64,000 bases of DNA from Merluccius polli. Lineage: Eukaryota > Chordata > Actinopteri > Gadiformes > Merlucciidae. The notes beneath the pieces are model-generated. The model had not been told where the DNA came from and made no database searches. It was given only the letters and a program-made list of their open reading frames with translations. Below, in pieces: positions 1 through 64,000 of the stretch (position 1 is its first letter; each line of letters opens with the position of its first letter). The DNA lies in contig JAOPHQ010005689.1 of assembly GCA_030340625.1 (NCBI GenBank), positions 573,501 through 637,500 of the forward strand, given 5' to 3'. Position numbers and translations under genes: made by a program.

Positions 1-476
1 ACGTATAGAAACGATACTTGTAAGCAACATTGGGGGTATCACGATCAGGACATAATGAAGATTGTTATTTCTTTACTTAAGAGCATGTATATTAATTATC
101 AAGATGATAGGATTATGCAAATAAAGTTTACAACTGACAATACAATATTAAGCCGGTAAAGATTAAAAATGGGCCTTCAAACTTAATTTATTTTAGAGTT
201 AATTGAGAACAAAATGTTTTTGTGCTCTTCAACTTAACTCTTCCTGGTGTTGGTCAAGGTTCAGGTCACGCTGTATCCTAGCAGCCACACAATCGCATAC
301 ATCTTGCATCGCACAACATTTTGCAGAGCTCATAATTGTGTACTGCCAATCATGTTATGTTGTAATCTGGGATCCAGCAGTCCTATATTAGCAAAAAATC
401 TGGGGGGAGACGGCACAGAGCCAGGGCCAGAAACAAAAAACTGAAAGGATCGCAGTTACGCCTTGTTTCCTGTAAC
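1..476. other. AT-rich non-coding flank, no gene seen
   Basis: No exon-like segment, RNA gene or clear repeat is visible here. It could be intron or 5' flank of the TECR-family gene whose last exons start at 4060. I looked for the preceding TECR exon and did not find it. Confidence 0.5.
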
Positions 477-639
477 GTTAGCACATGGGAGAAGTTAGCC
501 TTCAGGGCTTTCTAGTAGAAAGGCTTTAGGTGCCGTAGTATAAAGAGAGACGTGTATGTAGGGAGGAGGTCATGGTGGATGAATGGGTCAAACACAGGAC
601 TTTTTTATTTTAGTTTTATTTGTCTTAAGTCACAGTTTG

Positions 640-1803
640 GTTAGGTTTATGCAACACAACTACTTGGTTAGGTTTATGCAACACAACTACTAGTTTAGGT
701 TTATGCAACACAACTACTTGGTTAGGTTTAGGCAACACAACTACTAGTTTAGGTTTAGGCAACACAATTACTTGGTTAGGTTTAGGCAACACAACTACTA
801 GTTTAGGCAACACAACTACTAGTTTAGGTTTAGACAACACAACTACTAGTTTAGGCAACACAACTACTAGTTTAGGCAACACAACTACTAGTTTAGGTTT
901 AGACAACACAACTACTTGGTTAGGTTTAGGCAACACAACTACTAGTTTAGGTTTAGGCAACACAACTACTTGGTTAGGTTTAGGCAACACAACTACTAGT
1001 TTAGGTTTAGGCAACACAACTACTTGGTTAGGTTTAGGCAACACAACTACTAGTTTAGGTTTAGGCAACACAACTACTTGGTTAGGTTTAGGCAACACAA
1101 CTACTAGTTTAGGTTTAGGCAACACAACTACTTGGTTAGGTTTAGGCAACACAACTAGGCCTACTAGTTTAGGTTTAGGCAACACAACTACTTGGTTAGG
1201 TTTAGGCAACACAACTACTTGGTTAGGTTTAGGCAACACAACTACTAGTTTAGGTTTAGGCAACACAACTACTTGGTTAGGTTTAGGCAACACAACTACT
1301 AGTTTAGGTTTAGGCAACACAACTACTTGGTTAGGTTTAGGCAACACAACTACTTGGTTAGGTTTAGGCAACACAACTACTAGTTTAGGTTTAGGCAACA
1401 CAACTACTTGGTTAGGTTTAGGCAACACAACTACTTGGTTAGGTTTAGGCAACACAACTACTAGTTTAGGTTTAGGCAACACAACTACTTGGTTAGGTTT
1501 AGGCAACACAACTACTAGTTTAGGTTTAGGCAACACAGCTACTAGTTTAGGTTTAGGCAACACAACTACTTGGTTAGGTTTAGGCAACACAACTACTTGG
1601 TTAGGTTTAGGCAACACAACTACTAGTTTAGGTTTAGGCAACACAACTACTTGGTTAGGTTTAGGCAACACAACTACTAGTTTAGGTTTAGGCAACACAA
1701 CTACTAGTTTAGGTTTAGGCAACACAACTATTAGTTTAGGTTTAGGCAACACAACTACTAGTTTAGGTTTAGGCAACACAACTACTTGGTTAGGTTTAGG
1801 CAG
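640..1803. repeat. 27-bp telomere-like minisatellite, about 43 units
   Basis: The unit is TTAGGTTTAGGCAACACAAC plus CTACTTGG or CTACTAGT. The two variants partly alternate, giving a 54-bp higher-order period. Each unit carries two TTAGG-like motifs. It encodes an open frame of LPKPNQVVV/LPKPKLVVV repeats on the minus strand, which is a by-product of a unit length divisible by three and not a gene. One unit near 1155 has a 6-bp insertion. Confidence 0.95.
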
Positions 1804-2394
1804 ACTTCTCCGGTGTACAGTGTTTGCTAAAGGTCATGGGGCAGTCTGGCTGCTGCCAATTAGCAGCGCTCAACAGCAGAAAAACAAAAAAATATGAAGT
1901 AAAAGAAAGTGAAACATCCCATTCACCTAGATTTGAGCTTGTCCGCCTCATAATTCATAAGATTTGTGAGGCTAGTAGTGTTGATACAAACATGTCAACA
2001 GCACACAGTGAAGCCCTTCCAGACTTACTGTGATAAAGGGCTATATCAATATTGATTGATGTCTGTAAACCCCTTGTGGGCCAAGTACACCATCTTTAGA
2101 TGTGAGATAAGGTTTAAAGAGGGCATCACAAAAAATAATGGATCAGACACCAGTTGATGCAGCAGTTGATTGAGTAGTGCAGAGCAGAATCAAATACAAT
2201 AGTATTCACCATGTTCAACCTGTGCAAGATTTAATATAGAAACAGCCAAACTCATATTTGCCGATGAGCCAGGAAGCGAGCCATGTCCGAGACATGAATA
2301 CATACATAGCAAAAATGAAAGAAAATGAAATACAAAACATATAAATCTACTTAAAGGACAATTCCGGCACAAAATGAGACCATATGATCATAAC

Positions 2395-3170
2395 ACATGT
2401 CCACCGAGTTGGACCGTTCTCTGGGATCAGTTTCCATTCTAGTCGAATGGAACCAAATTCTCGAAAACTGCTAATTATCTTATAACGCTAGCTGTGGGGG
2501 CAGATATTCATGTAAAATAAATCGCAATTCTATACCACTAACAAGGCTCAAAATCGCACCACACTTCCACGGTAGCATAATGAGGGTCCCTACATGTAAA
2601 ACGAAGCATTGAGAACTTTGTAAGTGTACAGACAGTTTATTAAAAAGAAAGTTTAGAAAGCCAGAACCTTCACGAAAACAGGCGGGCACAAACACAAACC
2701 ATTTTCTTCTCATCTCTATGCACATACACTGTTCGTCCACCTTCTACTAGATTGCACACCTTCTGATTCATTGACATCTCATGTGTACGCCTCTTCTGAC
2801 TCATTACGTTGCACGGCGTTCGTCGCTCGACTGGTCGTGACTGTTTTCCAAAGATGGCGCCCGCTTGTTTTCGTGAAGGCACTGGCTTTCTAAACTTTCT
2901 TTTTAATAAACTGTCTGTACACTTACAAAGTTCTCAATGCTTCGTTTTACATGTAGGGACCCTCATTATGCTACCGTGGAAGTGTGGTGCGATTTTGAGC
3001 CTTGTTAGTGGTATAGAATTGTGATTTATTTTACATGAATATCTGCCCCCACAGCTTAGCTAATTAGCTTAGCTCAGCTAATTAGAGGTTTTCAAGAAAT
3101 TTGGTTACATTTGACTAGAATGAAAACTGATCCCAGAGAACAGTCGAACTCGGTATATTTGACATGTAAT
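2395..3170. repeat. Inner palindrome, arms about 300 bp, spacer about 155 bp
   Basis: 2395-2697 and 2852-3170 are near-perfect reverse complements, sharing for example the stretches around TTTACATGTAGGGACC and CTACCGTGGAAGTG. The spacer has no coding potential. This looks like a foldback MITE sitting at the centre of the larger inverted repeat. Confidence 0.85.
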
Positions 3171-3289
3171 CCTTACCTTACTCTTCTATAGCACCTATAA
3201 CTTCATGCAGCATGTGCTTGAAGTGTTTGTTGTTGAGAGACCTGCCCAGAGACTGCAGATCATGTAAATAACTAGACACATGGGAGAAG

Positions 3290-3425
3290 TCTGCCAAATC
3301 CTAAACCTAACCAAGTAGTTGTGTTGCCTAAACCTAAATAAGTAGTTGTGTTGCCTAAACCTAACCATGTAGTTGTGTTGCCTAAACCTAACCAAGTATT
3401 TATGTTGCCTAAACCTAACCAGACT
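3290..3425. repeat. Short inverted copy of the 27-bp minisatellite
   Basis: Four to five units of the 640-1803 minisatellite in reverse orientation (CCTAAACCTAACCAAGTAG...). This is the right-arm counterpart of the long left array. Confidence 0.9.
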
Positions 3426-3633
3426 GCGACTGAAAACTAAAAATAATAAGTCAACTTAGTAAAAATAATACAGGGTTCTTGACACGAACACCGGCCTCCT
3501 GGGTGAGTCCTGTTTGACCCATTCATCCACCATGACCTTCTCCCTACATGTACTTTGTCACTCTCTACACTACAGCACCTGACTTCCTAAAGCCTTTCTG
3601 CAGAAAGAAGGCAAACATCTGCTAACTATAGCC

Positions 3634-4059
3634 AACTCTGGCCAGGTTGGTGTTTTTCTTGTTCTCCTTTTTTCATTTTTATTGGCGGTTTCCACTCATC
3701 TTGTCGTTGCATTACTGTCACCAACTGGACTGGCGTGTAGATCATTAGATTGACAGGACCCTCAATAAAATTCAAATAAAAAATAAAAATAAAAATTACA
3801 AAATAAAGCAAGGTTGTGTTGTGCATGGCCCGTTAAATAAACTAATACACCTTGCAGGTGTGCGTGATCAGCTATAATGACACGAGGGTGGGGCTCTAAC
3901 TGAAAGAGTTGTGATGGCTTATGTTAGGCTACATATGTCAGTCCTATAGAAGTCGGTCCTGGTACCCCTAATAATCAGTCAACTGTACAGCGCTGTATGT
4001 CTGCACAGTATGTGGTGAAGTGTATGTGAGTGTGTCACAATCTATTGTTTTTGCTGCAG
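3634..4059. other. Non-coding, end of upstream intron of TECR-family gene
   Basis: No coding segment seen. The sequence ends in a pyrimidine-rich acceptor (TTTTTGCTGCAG) in front of the exon at 4060. Confidence 0.5.
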
Positions 4060-4117
4060 CTGTGTGAAGTGGGTAACTTCTCCATTCATTTGACACTGAA
4101 CAGCCTCAGAGGAGAAG
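4060..4117 (+). CDS. TECR-family exon (GNFSIH segment)
   Basis: Acceptor TTGCTGCAG and donor GTAAGA. Encodes CEVGNFSIHLTLNSLRGE and one base of the next Gly codon. Confidence 0.88.
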
Positions 4118-5707
4118 GTAAGACGTTGCACCAATTCATATTAATTACTTGTCTACATACACTTGCAATACATTCAATCATTTACCCTCCCATGTGCATC
4201 CTTGAATTAATTCAGAACCGTTGTTGATTAACATGAGGCCTATGAGGTTATAGCCTATAGGGGAGTGTTTTTTCTCTACATTGTCTTGATGTTTTGGTTT
4301 CCCAGGTACCAAGTGCAGGAAGTTCCCCAGTCCGACCAAAAACCCCTTCACTTGGTTGTTCTTCTTTGTGTCCTGTCCAAACTACACATATGAGGTAACT
4401 CACAGAAACACATCAGCACTTACTGAAATCATGGTCGTTCCTTTTGTGGATTTTGAGTGGCACAAACTGAATTATCAAAACAATTTTTAGGGACAAGTCA
4501 TTCATTTCGTAATGATGGTTGTGACATCTATATTTAACGCCTATAATATAGTTGTATTCCTCATGAAAATCTCTCCAAAGTTGTGCATCTTTGTAACTTT
4601 TCTCTGATCTCCATCTGTGCATTTAACACAACCAGGTGGGTGCTTGGCTGGGTTTCTCCATCATGACCCAGTGTCTGCCAGGTAACATGCATTCATACAT
4701 CACACATAACGAGCTTCCCACTGTGTGACTTCTATGACAGCAAAGGCCATGTAAACGCTAGCAGCATTACCTCTACCACCTATACCCCACTCTCACATCC
4801 TCCCTGCCCCACTGAACCATCCCAGATCCATAATCCATCATGTGGACAGATGGCAGGCAGTGTCCCACCCCACCACACCCACGCACCATGTGGAGCCCTT
4901 GTGGTCACGGGCAGCCATAGATAACACTGGGTGCAGTTCTGTAGCTGCAATGAAAAGATACAATGATCTAACTTCTTACATTTTTATGTTTGAGGCAATT
5001 TATCATTTTCTTTTTATAAAATATAGATTTTTTAGCAATTAAAAATGTCATACATCTTACTATTTTACTGTGCATATTATATTTTATTGTATTGCATATC
5101 AATGTATTGAGAATTTTTTTTAATGATGAGTTTTGGCATTATGCTACAGTATTATACTGTATATCCTGTAACCTAGTCTAGTACATTCATGACTAACATA
5201 ATAGATATCCTAACCTAGTCTAGTACATTCATGACTATATAACATAATAGATATCCTAACCTAGTCTAGTACATTCATGACTATATATACCATAGTATTA
5301 GATATCCTATGTACCTAGTCTAGTACATTCATGGCCATAGTGCAAAATAAAGCAGTAGGCCTAAAGAGGGTTCCAGCGGTAAAATAAATTCAGCTGTTGG
5401 TTTTCTATTATTTAGCTTCAGAGCATTGAAAGTCTCTGAGGTGCTTTGTTAGCGGGTTAACAAAACACTGAGCCTTAAGGGGACGCCAGCAGTGGTGGAG
5501 TTCACTTCAAACATGTTGTTCATCCATGTGAAGTTCACTCACCATCATGTTCAATGTTTGGATGCTGTGTTGCATGCAGTGGCCTTGTACACACTGCTGG
5601 GCTTCATCCAGATGACCATCTGGGCCAGGGGGAAACACAGGGCGTACACCCGGGAGTTCAAGGCCTACCCGGGCCTACGGATGGCCATCATCCCCCTGGT
5701 GCTTTGA
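4060..5707 (+). CDS. Trans-2,3-enoyl-CoA reductase (TECR/TECRL) family gene, last four exons
   Basis: Exons 4060-4117, 4306-4394, 4636-4681 and 5580-5707 join in phase to a 107-residue C-terminus. It begins LCEVGNFSIHLTLNSL, passes through PTKNPFTWLFFFVSCPNYTY and GAWLGFSIMTQCLP, and ends with RMAIIPLVL plus TGA. These are hallmarks of the steroid 5-alpha-reductase-like C-terminal domain of TECR, an ER multipass enzyme that reduces trans-2-enoyl-CoA in the last step of very-long-chain fatty-acid elongation. TECRL is a paralogue with the same fold. I cannot tell which paralogue this is. Upstream exons are outside the window or hidden. The gene converges with abca4. Confidence 0.88.
4306..4394 (+). 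CDS. TECR-family exon (NPFTWLFFFVSCPNYTYE)
   Basis: Acceptor TTTCCCAG, donor GTAACT. The split Gly codon (G|GT) joins the previous exon. It carries the most conserved stretch of the family, including SCPNYTYE. Confidence 0.92.
4636..4681 (+). CDS. TECR-family exon (VGAWLGFSIMTQCLP)
   Basis: Acceptor AACCAG, donor GTAACA. It is 46 nt, ending one base into a Val codon that the last exon completes. Confidence 0.9.
5170..5335. repeat. Tandem repeat, about 3 units of 55-70 bp
   Basis: CCTAGTCTAGTACATTCATG recurs in tandem with AT-rich spacers inside the last intron of the TECR-family gene. Confidence 0.8.
5580..5707 (+). CDS. TECR-family terminal exon with stop
   Basis: Acceptor TTGCATGCAG. Encodes VALYTLLGFIQMTIWARGKH to the C-terminus and TGA at 5705-5707. 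A short dibasic/aromatic tail follows the last membrane segment, as in TECR. No strong AATAAA is close downstream. Confidence 0.9.
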
Positions 5708-5846
5708 TGTGGAGCCACTGGCCGCACCTGGGAGAGTTTGGCACTGCATTGACAATAAGCCCTCCTCTGGAATATACTCACTTCATTTTTTTAACAATTA
5801 AAAAAAGGGTTTATTGCCAGTTTGTTGAGTAGAATGTTAATGTTAG

Positions 5847-6335
5847 TTAAAGGTGCAGTGTGTAGGATCTAGTGGCATCTAGTGGTGGGATTGCAGATTG
5901 CAACCCCCCCCCCCCCCTTCCCTTTACAACAATGTAGGAGAAGCTACGGTGGCATGTAGTGGCCTGAGGTTCCTTGATAGATTATAAATTGTATTTAGAT
6001 ATTTAGTCCGTAAAACTATATAGCTTCCAAGTAAGATAGCGATTATGATTTAAATAATGATTTGATAATGATAATGATAATGATTTAAATTTAAAACGCC
6101 TCCTCTCTAGTGCCGTTTGTCTGTTATGGGCTACTGTAGAAACATGGTGGTGCAACATAGCGGGCTCTGTAGAAGAGGACTAGCTCCCTATATACATATA
6201 AACGGCTCTTTCTAAGGTAACAAAAACACAATTCTTATTTTGGGACTATCCACTAATTACAACATACTTATGAATATTATATTCCATTTCTGCCAACTCT
6301 GTTCCACTAGATGCCACTAACTTCAATGCACTTTA
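5847..6335. mobile_element. MITE with imperfect terminal inverted repeats
   Basis: Starts TTAAAGGTGCAGTGTGTAGG with GTGGCATCTAGTGG shortly after. Ends with CCACTAGATGCCAC and a GCACTTTAA terminus. This matches a hAT-like non-autonomous element very common in acanthomorph fish (family identity from memory). No ORF. Confidence 0.7.
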
Positions 6336-6444
6336 AGATATTTATATGCAAACTATGCAAAGCTCCTGGTCACCACTGGATGGAGAAAAGGTGTGTGTAT
6401 GTGTGATTGTTTGACTGATTGGACTTTTACTGTTATACTGATAT

Positions 6445-6482
6445 TACCTAACATGATACTGAAAACAGTATCATGTTAGGTA
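6445..6482. repeat. Perfect hairpin, 17-bp arms, 4-nt loop
   Basis: TACCTAACATGATACTG, then AAAA, then its exact reverse complement. It sits in the convergent intergenic space. Confidence 0.9.
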
Positions 6483-7565
6483 TGATGTTTCATCTCTTGA
6501 ATAGCATTTTGGTAAGTTGTTCCTAATGAGATTAAGCTGTGCTATTTATAACTATTGGTTAAGAGAATACTTCATTATTATACAACGATAAATATGTTAT
6601 TACTCAGGACATCATTTTTACTTTATCATTTTTATATTTTTGAGTTTCTATTATATTTACCACAAGTTTTTTTTACATTGGTTTAGTTATATATTTTAAT
6701 TGTGATGAGAATTGTTAAGATCTAACCCTTGGCATTAAAAGATGTTAAGACTTCAAGATGTATAAAGTTGTTATTTAATTTGTTCTATTCTTAAATTTTC
6801 ATTTAAAAAAAAATAATAATCAGAAATGTGAGTCATTACATATTTTCATTTATTTGACATAATTACTTCTCTCCGAAACACCTTTTATGACTGCAGTCTT
6901 CCTACTGATGAGATGAATGTATGGGTGGACACATTTGTGGATATTCATATTCAACATATATGCACACAGTAAAAAGCGCAAGGACAATAATCAACTACTG
7001 AATAGAAAATTATAATTACATTAATTATAATTAAAATATTATTCAATGTGAATCATTAGCAGCAAAAGCATTTTGCAACAACCAACAGCGATGTAATGCA
7101 CTAGACAACTCTCTCCATCTTAGTAGACAAACACACTTCTAGATGCTTCAACCAGGGCTGCGTCAATAAAGTGCTTCGCCTACCCCCCCCCCCCCCACGC
7201 GCGTACGTTCCCTGTCTAACAGAAAGGCAGAGCAAAGAAGGGCCGCCTTCATTGGCAACTGTAGCATAAGTAAAAGCATTAAGTTAACTTAAGACTTCAG
7301 CCGCGACAGCTCAAATTAAAATCTCATTACAGGTTCGATCATCTCTGTTCGACTACATTATTTATGTTTGTCACCGTTAAACTTCTATCCCTTGGCGCAG
7401 TCCTCCAGGACATCAGGCCCCCTTCACAGGCACAGGCAGGTTCAAACGCTCTGCCTTTGGAAGCCTGGCTAGCTCCGTCTACCTGGCAGGAACCAGTCAA
7501 TCAGCACCCATGTTGTTGATCACACACACACACACGTCTTCCTGTAGAGGTGAGTGGCAGGAGCT
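6483..7565. other. 3' region of abca4 (minus) / intergenic
   Basis: Contains the presumed abca4 3' UTR. No canonical minus-strand AATAAA is obvious close to the stop; a variant ATTAAA-type signal may exist near 6770. Otherwise AT-rich, with one poly-C tract near 7182-7197. Confidence 0.4.
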
Positions 7566-63791
<56,226 letters not shown>

Positions 63792-64000
63792 CTGTGGGAA
63801 GAACCCAGGTGATAGTAGGCCATGAGTTAAAACACCACGCTTTGTTTTTTAATTGAACATAACATTTAAACAAAGATTAAAGGTGCTGTAGAGAGCAGAG
63901 AAGAGTAGAAGAGAGAAATGTCCCCTCCCTCTCTGCTCCCTCCCCACCTTTCTCCGCCATTGAGAAGTGTTGCATTTCACACACTTGGCAAGATGGATTC
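63792..64000. other. Intron 10, nothing recognised
   Basis: Continues beyond the window. Confidence 0.6.

Larger units (their letters stand above)
477..3633. mobile_element. Nested inverted-repeat (foldback) element with internal minisatellite
   Basis: The left part (about 477-1810) reappears in reverse complement at about 3288-3633. Both arms have an outer unique segment (pairing of AGAAAGGCTTTAGG and GGTCATGGTGGATGAATGGG with their complements), then the same 27-bp minisatellite, then a GCAGACTTCTCC junction. A second inverted pair lies inside (2395-2697 versus 2852-3170). The left array has about 43 units and the right only 4 to 5, so the arms have diverged in length. There is no transposase ORF, so the element would be non-autonomous. 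Exact ends and target duplication are not resolved. Family unknown. Confidence 0.65.

Noticed and set aside
625..1779. 384-codon open frame of LPKPNQVVV repeats
   Set aside because: Pure consequence of a 27-bp tandem repeat without stops; no other protein feature.
640..1803. CRISPR array
   Set aside because: No unique spacers; continuous tandem repeat in a eukaryotic genome.
2480..3024. Paired frames sharing FLNFLFNKLSVHLQSSQC as a duplicated gene
   Set aside because: They are the two arms of a palindrome; no gene family resemblance.

Overview
The window is vertebrate, almost certainly teleost, nuclear DNA. It contains spliced host genes with canonical GT-AG introns, dense CA/GA/GAA microsatellites, fish-type hAT MITEs, a 5S-derived SINE, L2-clade LINEs, a DIRS retrotransposon and a chromodomain Gypsy element. 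There is no sign of a bacterial, plasmid or viral genome. I cannot name the species from sequence alone.

Host genes. Most of the window (7566-63791, minus strand) is one gene, the retinal ABC transporter abca4. I could place 39 coding exons that match human ABCA4 exons 11 to 49 in order. They run from the first extracellular domain through transmembrane domain 1, NBD1, the regulatory linker, extracellular domain 2, transmembrane domain 2 and NBD2 to the stop codon. All junction phases agree. The exons sum to 5505 nt, a multiple of three, with no internal stop: 1834 codons plus TGA. Exons 1-10 and the promoter lie beyond base 64000. On the plus strand, 4060-5707 holds the last four exons of a trans-2,3-enoyl-CoA reductase (TECR/TECRL) family gene. 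The two genes are tail to tail, with about 1.9 kb between their stop codons.

Region by region. 477-3633 is a nested inverted-repeat (foldback) element carrying a long telomere-like 27-bp minisatellite. 5.7-7.5 kb is intergenic with a MITE and a perfect hairpin. 7.6-17.6 kb holds the NBD2 exons; intron 47 there carries a MITE split by a decayed DIRS element. 17.6-33.2 kb holds exons 42 to 24 with SINE, MITE, ERV-like LTR and tandem-repeat insertions. Intron 23 (33.2-40.6 kb) is filled by an L2-type LINE that is itself interrupted by a solo LTR and a 2.1-kb hairpin-ended element. Intron 22 (40.8-48.5 kb) carries an LTR-like unit, a hAT MITE and an almost intact chromovirus with near-identical LTRs. 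48.5-63.8 kb holds exons 22 to 11 with many microsatellites.

Most notable signals. (1) The chromovirus has an 11-nt primer-binding site perfectly complementary to the LTR sequence starting 31 nt downstream of its TATA box. This is the geometry of Tf1/sushi-type self-primed reverse transcription. (2) Tandem arrays and low-complexity tracts repeatedly abut abca4 splice sites, including an array that copies the end of exon 31 and its donor. (3) Intron 13 is almost entirely a dispersed repeat whose end forms the exon 14 acceptor. (4) Intron 46 is a GC-AG intron.

Limits: comparisons with human ABCA4 exon sizes and with repeat families come from memory, not from a search.
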